Counted from the first letter of the stretch, positions 1-4,511 are shown. The stretch is DNA of 7,072 nt from Candidatus Pacearchaeota archaeon (GCA_018304205.1 JAGVWR010000043.1:1-7072); one strand, 5' to 3'. Translations and numbers: made by a program. The notes: generated by a model not told the origin, from the sequence alone.

Positions 1-10
1 AGAAAATATA

Positions 11-130
11 TTCGTAATCAAGGTCGGTCTACCGACCAGTTAAAGTTGAGTGACTTTTAGAAGCCCCGCAGCTCTGCTGCGATTGGGAGCTTCACTTCTT
101 TAAAAGTTCGGATTAAGAAATTATTACGAA
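11..130. other. Foldable multi-branched element
   Basis: An 8-bp closing stem (TTCGTAAT at 11-18 with ATTACGAA at 123-130) encloses two hairpins. The first is GGTCGG-TCTA-CCGACC at 22-37. The second spans 54-106 and has about 19 pairs in four helices: 54-59/101-106, 60-64/89-93, 65-66/86-87 and 67-72/76-81, with a TCT loop at 73-75. All bulges lie on the 3' side. It is GC-richer than its surroundings. It could be a structured RNA, a replication or recombination site, or the 3' end of something to the left. No known RNA family was recognised, and no promoter for it is visible inside the window. Confidence 0.45.
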
Positions 131-236
131 CTTCACTTTCAAAAATTAATTTAAATTTCTCACTTTTACTGCAACCAAGAAGTTTCTTATAATCTCTATT
201 TCTCCCGTCTTTTAATTTTTTAATTTTTATGATCAT
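57..236 (-). CDS. Doubtful small hypothetical protein (59 aa)
   Basis: This is an uninterrupted ATG-to-TAA frame of 59 residues on the minus strand. It is basic in its first half (MIIKIKKLKDGRNRDYKK) and ends near KLPIAAELRGF. A weak TATA-like stretch (AAATATAC on the minus strand, about 264-270) lies about 31 nt upstream, slightly farther than the spacing used by the other genes here. An in-frame TGA sits three codons before the ATG, so the frame cannot extend. Against it: the last third overlaps the strong hairpin at 54-106, the frame carries the AAAAGTGAG repeats, and no family is recognised. It could be a real small gene downstream of the winged-helix gene, or a chance frame. Confidence 0.25.
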   Translation of the reverse strand: MIIKIKKLKDGRNRDYKKLLGCSKSEKFKLIFESEVRNNFLIRTFKEVKLPIAAELRGF

Positions 237-406
237 TTTCCCTCACTTTTTCCAGATTTACTTGTATATTTTTTTCTCACTTTGATCTTTTACACAATTC
301 TCTCATTTTTATTCAAAACCCTATTTTTGTTAACTCTCACTTTTTCGTTTTATAGTAACAAAAGTTCGGTTAACTTCTGTTATTCTTCTTCGTAACCCTC
401 ACTTTA
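158..406. repeat. CTCACTTTT short-repeat cluster
   Basis: Copies of TCTCACTTTT, or one-base variants, start at 158, 241, 275, 301 (TCTCATTTTT), 335 and 397. Three consecutive gaps are 34, 26 and 34 bp. Shorter TTCACTT variants occur near 91 and 132. All copies point the same way. The last lies inside the 3' end of the winged-helix gene, and the rest are downstream of it in an otherwise gene-poor stretch. The ordered same-strand spacing resembles iteron-type binding sites, but a biased T-rich tract cannot be excluded by eye. Confidence 0.5.
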
Positions 407-984
407 GCGTATTTTTGCAGTTTTTCCTTAATTTCCTCTGGTATAAACACTCTTTTTTTCCCGTTTTTCTCTATTATCTCCTCTATTAGCCCCTCGCTTT
501 TCTGTTTTATTGCGTTTATCTGCCCCCTTATGGTAGATTTCTCTTTTCCCAAAAGCATGGCTAAATCCTCATAACTTAGCTTCATTTCGCTGTTAAGTAA
601 AGCAAAAATAACCATTCTCTCATTTCCACTTAAACCCCTAAGAATATCGTAAAAATTAGCTGTTTGGACAGGTGTTTGAACAGCTTCTTGAACAGCTTCA
701 ACAGCTGTTTGTTTGCCTAAAACAGGCAATTTCTTAAACACGTGTTTGTTTTTTTCTTCCTCAACAACCAAATCAATACCCTCTCTCAAACTTTCAATCT
801 CGTCTTTAACCGACGACAAATCCTTTTTTAGCTCAGAAACGATATCAAACAGCTGTTTATCTTTAGAATCAAGGTGTTTAAGCCACTTTCCAATGTGATT
901 GATATCCTCTTTCACTACAGAAAATGATTTCTTTGTCTCATTTTCCAACTTATCAACATCCTTTCCAAAAAGCCACCTAAACAT
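370..984 (-). CDS. Coiled-coil winged-helix DNA-binding protein
   Basis: A 204-residue protein with two parts. Residues 1-80 are charged and helical with heptad-like spacing (MFRWLFGKDVDKLENETKKS, then KDLSSVKDEIESL), suggesting a coiled-coil oligomerisation region. A low-complexity linker at about 93-109 has repeated A-V-x-x units. Residues 111-190 look like a winged helix: LSGNERMVIFALLNSE, the recognition-helix region YEDLAMLLGKEKSTIRGQIN, then a wing ending KKRVFIPEEI. The start is the only ATG with a TATA box (1007-1015) at leaderless spacing. The gene is flanked by two different repeat families, CTCACTTTT on the 3' side and CAAACACC on the 5' side, and carries two 12-bp palindromes within its coding sequence. 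A transcription regulator or a replication/partition initiator would both fit; the sequence does not decide. Confidence 0.8.
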   Translation of the reverse strand: MFRWLFGKDVDKLENETKKSFSVVKEDINHIGKWLKHLDSKDKQLFDIVSELKKDLSSVKDEIESLREGIDLVVEEEKNKHVFKKLPVLGKQTAVEAVQEAVQTPVQTANFYDILRGLSGNERMVIFALLNSEMKLSYEDLAMLLGKEKSTIRGQINAIKQKSEGLIEEIIEKNGKKRVFIPEEIKEKLQKYAKVRVTKKNNRS

Positions 985-1006
985 AATATTATATTCTAAA
1001 CTATAC

Positions 1007-1015
1007 TATATAAAT
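1007..1015 (-). promoter_or_regulatory. TATA box of the winged-helix gene
   Basis: On the minus strand this reads ATTTATATA. It is centred about 27 nt before the ATG at 984, consistent with leaderless initiation and supporting that start. Confidence 0.7.
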
Positions 1016-1033
1016 CTTTCCTAGTTTATCCTC

Positions 1034-1165
1034 GAAACACCTGCATCTCTCCAAACACCCTCTCGTCAACAAATAAACCCACCCAAACACCCAAACAAAC
1101 ACCAAATAAATCAGACAAACACCGCAAAATAGATCTTAAACAGCCGTTTGAACACCCCAAACACT
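1034..1165. repeat. CAAACACC short-repeat cluster
   Basis: CAAACACC or one-base variants start at 1034, 1052, 1084, 1096, 1116, 1149 and 1158, all in the same orientation. They lie just upstream of the promoter of the winged-helix gene. GTGTTT in the opposite orientation appears at about 1244. Related CACGTGTTTG and CAGCTGTTTG words occur inside the winged-helix gene. Spacing is irregular (18, 32, 12, 20, 33, 9), so this is a site cluster rather than a tandem array. The rest of the 985-1371 gap holds two TATA boxes and no convincing gene. Confidence 0.6.
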
Positions 1166-1192
1166 CCGGCTAGCCTCGATAAAAAGAAAAGG

Positions 1193-1201
1193 TATATAAA
1201 T
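1193..1201 (+). promoter_or_regulatory. TATA box without an obvious gene
   Basis: TATATAAAT is as good a match as any promoter in the window, but about 25 nt downstream there is no ORF, only CCCT/AGGG arms (1209-1212 and 1225-1228). It may give the DUF5654 operon a leader of roughly 150 nt, or drive a small RNA. Confidence 0.4.
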
Positions 1202-1335
1202 CTCCATGCCCTAATAAAACCATCAGGGAGGGATAAAAAAGACGTGTTTAAAGTTTGACTTTGTTGCGCGTTTAACTTCCCCCCTTCATCATTTTCTTCA
1301 TTTCTCTCCAGTTTTCGGCTCCAATTTGGCCTAAA

Positions 1336-1345
1336 AGTATAAAAA
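1336..1345 (+). promoter_or_regulatory. TATA box of the DUF5654 operon
   Basis: AGTATAAAAA is centred about 40 nt before the ATG at 1381 and 31 nt before the TTG at 1372. Transcription would start near 1365, giving a leader of about 15 nt to the ATG. Confidence 0.55.
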
Positions 1346-1380
1346 TCCACATTTCTTAATAGAATATATCTTTGAAAAAA

Positions 1381-1662
1381 ATGAAGAAAACAATACACAG
1401 ATTTTTTATCGGTGGGCAAAACTTTAAAAGCGAGTTTAAAAGACAGGCAAGACTCCTGATAATAATTACCCTCGGGTTTACAATAGCATTCACATGGAGG
1501 CAAACAATTTTTGACCTCTCTCAAGCTCTCGTAAATATAATAATTCACGTAAAAAGCTCGACATCAGCCTCGATTTTAACATCGGCCTTTATAACATTCA
1601 TCAGCCTAATTTTGATTTACCTGACTTCACAACTTTTAAAAGAACGACCAGATCATAATTAA
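1381..1662 (+). CDS. DUF5654-like membrane protein, first paralogue
   Basis: A 93-residue protein from ATG 1381; an in-frame TTG at 1372 would add three residues. It has a basic N-terminus, then a segment FKRQARLLIIITLGFTIAFT with W-R-Q following, then a second hydrophobic helix near residues 63-85 (ILTSAFITFISLILIYLTSQ). The order of basic lead-in, hydrophobic helix ending in a Trp motif, loop and second helix matches the next gene (FGSEYKRQ / ALSWQAVI), so the two are paralogues. I recognise the layout as that of the DUF5654 family of small archaeal and candidate-phylum bacterial membrane proteins, whose function is unknown. It is the first gene of a three-gene operon, ending one base before the next start. 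This copy is the more diverged from the family pattern. Confidence 0.75.
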   Translation: MKKTIHRFFIGGQNFKSEFKRQARLLIIITLGFTIAFTWRQTIFDLSQALVNIIIHVKSSTSASILTSAFITFISLILIYLTSQLLKERPDHN

Positions 1663-1663
1663 C

Positions 1664-2032
1664 ATGGCAGAAAGCAACAATTTAACAAAAGAACAGCAGA
1701 AAGAAGTAAAAGAAGAAGTGAAAAAGCAAGTAGAACAGCAAGAAATAATAGTAGAAAAACGGCTTCATAGAAAGTTATTTGAAAAAACAGCATATTTTGG
1801 TTCTGAATACAAACGTCAAACACTTACAGCGATAACTGCAGCATTTGGTCTAGTAATTGCTCTTTCTTGGCAAGCAGTTATCAGAAAAATAGTTGATAAC
1901 ATACCTAAATCAGGCATCTTACTATATCATCCTTATCTTACAGACGTTTATACAGCAATAATTGTAACCGCGGTTTCAGTTTTTGCCATAATTATATTAT
2001 CAAAATGGGCCCAATCACCAGATAAAAAATGA
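1664..2032 (+). CDS. DUF5654-family membrane protein, second paralogue
   Basis: A 122-residue protein. Residues 1-40 are a highly charged helix rich in K, E and Q (KEQQKEVKEEVKKQVEQQ), likely cytoplasmic and coiled coil. The family core follows: KRQTLTAITAAFGLVIALSW (about 50-69), then a loop with Tyr and Pro, then a second membrane helix TAIIVTAVSVFAIIILSKW (about 93-111). The T-A-A-F-G-L-V-x-A-L-x-W pattern is what I associate with DUF5654. The start follows the previous stop by one base, and the stop overlaps the next start as ATGA, so the three genes are probably co-transcribed and translationally coupled. Function is unknown. A two-helix membrane protein with a cytoplasmic coiled coil could assemble with its paralogue. 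Confidence 0.85.
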   Translation: MAESNNLTKEQQKEVKEEVKKQVEQQEIIVEKRLHRKLFEKTAYFGSEYKRQTLTAITAAFGLVIALSWQAVIRKIVDNIPKSGILLYHPYLTDVYTAIIVTAVSVFAIIILSKWAQSPDKK

Positions 2033-2208
2033 AAAGGAATACCGAATCAGCATATTTCTGTCCTAAATGTAAGTCAACAAATGTCCAAAAAGAAATATCT
2101 GTAACCCTTGTTATCGGGGCACCGCAAAAATGGATATGTAATAACTGCGGCCACTTCGGTTATCTTTTTCCTCAAGCCACAAAAACCAACAAAAAGAAAT
2201 CATCTTAG
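2029..2208 (+). CDS. Small zinc-ribbon protein (59 aa)
   Basis: The ATG overlaps the previous stop (ATGA). The 59-residue product has two CxxC knuckles: C11-P-K-C14 and C37-N-N-C40, with G-H-F-G following the second. This is a classic single zinc ribbon. Between them lies a beta-like stretch with G-A-P-Q-K-W-I-C just before the second knuckle. The tail is basic (TKTNKKKSS). Single zinc ribbons of this size bind nucleic acid or act as assembly factors; which applies here is unknown. Coupling to two DUF5654-like membrane proteins suggests the trio works together. Confidence 0.85.
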   Translation: MKRNTESAYFCPKCKSTNVQKEISVTLVIGAPQKWICNNCGHFGYLFPQATKTNKKKSS

Positions 2209-2221
2209 CTAAAACCTTTAA

Positions 2222-2264
2222 CTTTCTCCAATAATCTTCAGCACATCTAAAAGTTCGCGTTAAC
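2222..2264 (+). repeat. Dispersed element E, copy 1
   Basis: The core (2222-2242) matches 17 of 21 positions of the core at 5214-5234. It is followed after 9 nt by AGTTCG (2252-2257) and TTAAC, inside the perfect palindrome GCGTTAACGC (2257-2266). It begins 14 nt after the zinc-ribbon stop codon. The rest of the 2209-2442 gap shows T-rich sequence and the hairpin at 2380. Confidence 0.55.
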
Positions 2265-2379
2265 GCCCATTTCAACCCATATCAAACCCCATAAAAAGCA
2301 CATCTTTTTTACATTATTTTTACCTCAATTTTCAATCAATTTCCACCCCAAATCCTAAAAACAAGCCACAATAAAATAA

Positions 2380-2394
2380 GGCGCCGAAGGCGCC
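2380..2394. other. GC-rich hairpin GGCGCC-GAA-GGCGCC
   Basis: Two copies of the palindrome GGCGCC are separated by GAA, making a 6-bp stem with a 3-nt loop. A related CCGCGCCG follows at about 2397-2404. It is a conspicuous GC island in AT-rich DNA just upstream of the TATA box of the next gene. It could be a transcription stop for the upstream operon or a protein site. Confidence 0.5.
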
Positions 2395-2408
2395 GTCCGC
2401 GCCGACAC

Positions 2409-2420
2409 AAATATTTAAAT
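2409..2420 (+). promoter_or_regulatory. TATA box of gene 2443
   Basis: AAATATTTAAAT is centred about 27 nt before the ATG, consistent with leaderless initiation. Confidence 0.6.
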
Positions 2421-2442
2421 AAAGGAATAACTAGAAGTCATA

Positions 2443-2730
2443 ATGAGAAGTAAAGCAGCAGCAGTTTCTTTTACTTTGGCAGTTATTTTGATTTTATCTT
2501 TCACACCGATACTTCAACCTTTTCTCTCATTTACAGATTCGTTTTTACCTCAATACTTTTTGTTACCGATTATAAGTCTCATAGGTCTGAGTTTATCAGT
2601 TTATGCTTTCATAAAAATTAGAAAAACACCGGAGCTTAAGGGAAGAAATTTGGCTACAATTTCAATTGCTTTGAATGGTCTGTATATACTTTATTTTATC
2701 ATTCTACTCCTCTTTTTCCCATTTGGTTAA
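2443..2730 (+). CDS. Three-helix membrane protein, DUF4190-like
   Basis: A 95-residue integral membrane protein with three hydrophobic segments: about residues 7-28, 39-59 (LLPIISLIGLSLSVYAF) and 70-93 (ending IILLLFFPFG). Between the second and third helices is IRKTPELKGRNLATISIALN. That I-R-x-x-x-x-L-K-G-R-x-L-A pattern resembles the conserved loop of DUF4190-type membrane proteins, whose function is unknown. The match is by pattern only. The gene has its own promoter and is convergent with the EF-hand gene, separated from it by a strong hairpin. An AGTTCG..TTAAC motif starts 3 nt after the stop. Confidence 0.7.
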   Translation: MRSKAAAVSFTLAVILILSFTPILQPFLSFTDSFLPQYFLLPIISLIGLSLSVYAFIKIRKTPELKGRNLATISIALNGLYILYFIILLLFFPFG

Positions 2731-2732
2731 TT

Positions 2733-2744
2733 AGTTCGCTTAAC
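2733..2744 (+). repeat. AGTTCG-C-TTAAC motif
   Basis: This is the tail motif of element E without its core, right after the stop codon of the preceding gene. Other core-less copies are at 105-117 and 363-374, the latter overlapping the stop codon of the winged-helix gene. Confidence 0.4.
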
Positions 2745-2761
2745 ACCACAAAATAACCCAT

Positions 2762-2802
2762 TCTAAAACGGCGTTTAATAACACTTATGAGCCGTTTTCA
2801 GA
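2762..2802. terminator. Hairpin between convergent genes
   Basis: AAAACGGC (2765-2772) pairs perfectly with GCCGTTTT (2791-2798) around an 18-nt loop. TCT (2762-2764) pairs with AGA (2800-2802) past a one-base bulge. It sits between a plus-strand and a minus-strand stop codon and is flanked by A- and T-runs on both strands, as expected for a shared terminator or RNA-stabilising structure. Confidence 0.5.
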
Positions 2803-2813
2803 GACCTAAATGA

Positions 2814-3128
2814 TTAATGCGAACTCTTTTCGGCTTCAATAGGCATTGCAAGAAATTTTTCTAAATTTGATGGAGATAAACTCTCTGGTTTCCTGGGATC
2901 AAATTCAACTCCCAGTGAATCATAAACCAAACCCCATTCTTGAGCAGTTGTTGTTCCATTCCTATTAAAATCCGCCCTTGCTCCTACTTGAGAATATAAT
3001 CTATTTATTTGGTATACTGATAATAATTTATTTATTTTACTAAATTCGTATATACTGATGTTAAGTCCAACAAGAAGCGCCGCACTTCCAACGATGGCCA
3101 AACCCCCATCTAAATAATTTTTGTGCAT
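2814..3128 (-). CDS. Membrane-anchored EF-hand protein
   Basis: A 104-residue protein. Residues 8-27 are one hydrophobic helix (GGLAIVGSAALLVGLNISIY) without a cleavage motif, so probably a membrane anchor. Residues 53-64 form a single EF-hand calcium loop: D53, N55, N57, G58, T60 and E64 occupy the ligand and turn positions, followed by W-G-L-V-Y. The C-terminus is polar. The start fits a TATA-like box at 3150-3157 about 25 nt upstream. A single EF-hand would normally need a partner hand, so dimerisation or a structural calcium site is likely. It is divergent from the toxin-antitoxin operon and convergent with the three-helix membrane protein. The specific role is unknown. Confidence 0.8.
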   Translation of the reverse strand: MHKNYLDGGLAIVGSAALLVGLNISIYEFSKINKLLSVYQINRLYSQVGARADFNRNGTTTAQEWGLVYDSLGVEFDPRKPESLSPSNLEKFLAMPIEAEKSSH

Positions 3129-3149
3129 TTTAAATCTATTCTTTGAAAC

Positions 3150-3157
3150 TATTTAAT
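3150..3157 (-). promoter_or_regulatory. TATA-like box of the EF-hand gene
   Basis: ATTAAATA on the minus strand is centred about 25 nt from the ATG at 3128. Confidence 0.5.
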
Positions 3158-3200
3158 CTTTTATGTCCTAAAAAACACTATTTTTCTTCATGCTGAAAGT

Positions 3201-3226
3201 TTCTGCTTTCTCCAATAAGATTTAGC
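3201..3226 (+). repeat. Dispersed element E, truncated copy 2
   Basis: It matches 24 of 26 positions of 5209-5234 (core CTTTCTCCAA.AAGATTTAGC) but lacks the AGTTCG tail. The sequence turns into the toxin-antitoxin promoter instead. Confidence 0.55.
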
Positions 3227-3235
3227 AAGATAGAA

Positions 3236-3263
3236 AAATATATAAAGTAAGGAGTTTCTTACT
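3236..3263 (+). promoter_or_regulatory. Promoter and operator of the toxin-antitoxin pair
   Basis: The TATA box AATATATAAA (about 3237-3246) lies about 27 nt before the ATG. Immediately downstream is a perfect inverted repeat, AGTAAG-GAGTTT-CTTACT (3246-3263), which would cover the transcription start. This is the position expected for autorepression by the AbrB-type antitoxin. Confidence 0.6.
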
Positions 3264-3267
3264 CACT

Positions 3268-3537
3268 ATGGTTCAAATAGATGTTTCAAAAATAAGTTCA
3301 AAGGGGCAAGTAGTTATACCTGCAAGACTTAGAGGAAGGTACAAAGAAGGAGAAAATATAATCTTTATAGACGACGGTAAAAATCTTATTTTAAAAAAAG
3401 AAACCGAAATAGACAAGAGTTTAAGAGAAGATATTGAATTTGCAAAAAGAACAGAGCAAGGATGGAAAGACATCGAAGAGGGAAGATCTACTAATGTGGA
3501 ATTTGAAGAGTTTATTAAAGAAATAAAAAAATGGTAA
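3268..3537 (+). CDS. AbrB/MazE-type antitoxin
   Basis: An 89-residue protein. Residues 6-45 form a SpoVT/AbrB swapped-hairpin DNA-binding domain with the hallmark S-S-K-G-Q-V-V-I-P (10-18), then a helix (ARLRGRYKEGEN), then I-x-F-x-D-D-G-x-x-L-x-L-K-K. Residues 46-89 are an acidic and aromatic helical tail (ending EEFIKEIKKW) of the sort that wraps a toxin. The next gene encodes a RelE-type toxin and overlaps this one by 7 nt, the classic antitoxin-first layout. By family analogy it neutralises the toxin and represses its own promoter through the inverted repeat at 3246-3263. Confidence 0.9.
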   Translation: MVQIDVSKISSKGQVVIPARLRGRYKEGENIIFIDDGKNLILKKETEIDKSLREDIEFAKRTEQGWKDIEEGRSTNVEFEEFIKEIKKW

Positions 3538-3779
3538 CTGTAGACTATTCAGATTCATTTAAAAGAGAGGTCGCCAAGAAAAAAGATGCATCTGTTAGAG
3601 AAAGAATCGAAAAATTATTAAGAAAAATTAAAGATGACCCCGAAGTCGGAAAACCCATGAAATATGATCGAAAAGGTACCAGAGAAGTTTATTCAGGTTC
3701 CTTTAGACTGTCTTATCTCTACGATAAGAATAAAGATTTAATCTATTTTGTTGCTTTTTATCACAAAGACGAACAATAA
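3531..3779 (+). CDS. RelE/ParE-superfamily toxin
   Basis: An 82-residue protein with the RelE fold order: an N-terminal strand (VDYSDSFKREVAKK), two helices with basic residues, GKPMKYDR near 55-62, then the beta core E-V-Y-S-G-S-F-R-L-S-Y-L-Y and a final strand I-Y-F-V-A-F-Y-H-K-D-E-Q. The conserved R in G-S-F-R and the terminal H-K fit archaeal RelE-like mRNA interferases, which cleave ribosome-bound mRNA. A ParE-like activity cannot be excluded. The ATG overlaps the antitoxin stop (ATGGTAA), coupling translation. The length is normal and no lesion is visible, so it is probably functional. Confidence 0.88.
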   Translation: MVTVDYSDSFKREVAKKKDASVRERIEKLLRKIKDDPEVGKPMKYDRKGTREVYSGSFRLSYLYDKNKDLIYFVAFYHKDEQ

Positions 3780-3806
3780 ACAAGTTAAAAATTTTTATTT
3801 AAATTA

Positions 3807-3883
3807 GGCAAGTTTGATCTTTAATTTTTCGGTCTGCTTTCTCTAAGAAGATTTAGCGAAGGGCAAGAGTTCGTTTAAACTAG
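3807..3883 (+). repeat. Left 77-bp direct repeat (ghost 3' end of HNH gene, element E copy 3)
   Basis: It matches 5184-5260 at 71 of 77 positions. It includes the final HNH codons G-K-F-D-L-stop (stop at 3822-3824) although no such gene runs into it. The element-E core is at 3837-3857 and AGTTCG..TTAA at 3868-3878. It lies between the toxin stop and the next promoter. The sequences on either side of the two copies do not match. Confidence 0.85.
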
Positions 3884-3888
3884 GAAGA

Positions 3889-3898
3889 TTTAAAAATA
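3889..3898 (+). promoter_or_regulatory. TATA box of the interrupted gene
   Basis: TTTAAAAATA is centred 25 nt before the ATG at 3918, which supports that ATG as the original start. Confidence 0.6.
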
Positions 3899-3917
3899 CA
3901 AACAATTCATTATTTAT

Positions 3918-4283
3918 ATGAGTAGAGAAGATATTGGCTCCTTTGATTAAAATGCAAAAAAAGCCAACAACTATAATATTTTAAGGAAGGTAGAAGACGT
4001 AAAGGTAGGAGACGTCTATCTTGCTATAAGTCCTTACAAAATTATTCCAACAATAGTTACTGAAGTAAAAAGCGCCTCATTTGTTTATACATCAGACACG
4101 GTGGGCGGAAACAAGCTACAAGCAGAAATACCCCCTGTTGTTTTATTCAGAAAAACCTCGCAAGGTTTGGAAGTTCACATGGGAGAAGAATTTGTTCGCC
4201 TTCTTGAACAGCAACAAGGACAACCAGTAGTTACCAGAGATGCACCTCCACAAGATTTTAATTCGGGAAGACCATACGCTTAA
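3918..4283 (+). pseudogene. Unknown protein gene interrupted by a TAA at codon 11
   Basis: From ATG 3918 the frame reads M-S-R-E-D-I-G-S-F-D, then TAA (3948-3950), then stays open for 110 codons to the TAA at 4281-4283. The downstream part looks coding: NILRKVEDVKVGDVYLAISP, further beta-like segments, then a helix (EEFVRLLEQQQ) and a polar tail. There is no ATG, GTG or TTG between the TAA and the GTG at 4101, so a start at 4101 would discard about half the conserved-looking protein. A CAA-to-TAA change would explain the stop. An ATG at 3952 with a -1 shift on a run of seven A (3956-3962) would also enter the frame. No family was recognised. The end overlaps the convergent AbrB-like gene by 4 nt. 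Confidence 0.7.
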
Positions 4284-4441
4284 ATTTTAGACAAAATTAT
4301 CTTTCCATCTTTAACTTCAACTTCAAGTTCATCCCCAGCCTTTAATTTCGCTTGTTTCAAAACAACTTCCGGAATATTAACTTTAAATTTATAATAATTT
4401 GTTCCTTTGTAAGATCTAGATTTCTCTTGTAATATTTTCAT
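4280..4441 (-). CDS. Solitary AbrB-like regulator (53 aa)
   Basis: A 53-residue protein. After a short basic lead, YYKFKVNIPEVVLKQ and A-K-L-K-A-G-D-E-L-E-V-E-V-K-D-G-K-I-I-L form the SpoVT/AbrB beta-hairpin with its I-P and G-D-E-L signatures. It stops right after the domain, so it has no antitoxin-type tail, and no toxin gene follows it. The start fits a TATA-like box (4463-4470) about 25 nt upstream. It is divergent from the HNH nuclease gene with 76 nt between the start codons, and that gap holds two copies of a near-palindrome. It probably represses itself, the nuclease, or both. Its end overlaps the interrupted gene by 4 nt. Confidence 0.82.
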   Translation of the reverse strand: MKILQEKSRSYKGTNYYKFKVNIPEVVLKQAKLKAGDELEVEVKDGKIILSKI

Positions 4442-4462
4442 GTTTATTCTAGGAGAAAAGAG

Positions 4463-4511
4463 TATTTAAGTTTTTAGAGACCGAAACATTTATATACTTT
4501 AGAGACCTAAA
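4463..4511. promoter_or_regulatory. Divergent promoters with paired operator sites
   Basis: Minus-strand TATA-like box CTTAAATA (4463-4470) serves the AbrB-like gene; plus-strand TTTATATA (4489-4496) serves the HNH gene. TTTAGAGACCGAAA (4473-4486) lies between the two boxes, and TTTAGAGACCTAAA (4498-4511) covers the HNH transcription start. The second has perfect TTTAG/CTAAA arms around AGAC; the first has one arm mismatch. The 25-bp separation could let one regulator control both genes. Confidence 0.65.

Noticed and set aside
713..898. Plus-strand 61-codon frame inside the winged-helix gene
   Set aside because: Serine- and phenylalanine-rich product typical of the reverse of a lysine/glutamate-rich gene; no promoter.
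1223..1292. Possible box C/D guide RNA on the minus strand (ATGATGA at 1286-1292, CTGA at 1223-1226)
   Set aside because: The boxes are about 60 nt apart without a clear D'/C' pair, too loose for an archaeal C/D guide RNA.
1111..1548. Minus-strand 145-codon frame across the DUF5654 promoter region
   Set aside because: Half lies opposite a convincing membrane-protein gene, and its end is built from the CAAACACC repeats read as G-V-F. The nearest TATA-like box is misplaced for its possible internal GTG start.
3191..3260. Element E as a coding remnant read on the minus strand
   Set aside because: Copies differ by single-base indels, so no common frame is kept; a non-coding repeat fits better.
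3273..3473. Minus-strand frame opposite the AbrB-type antitoxin
   Set aside because: Fully antisense to a well-supported gene and with a low-quality composition.
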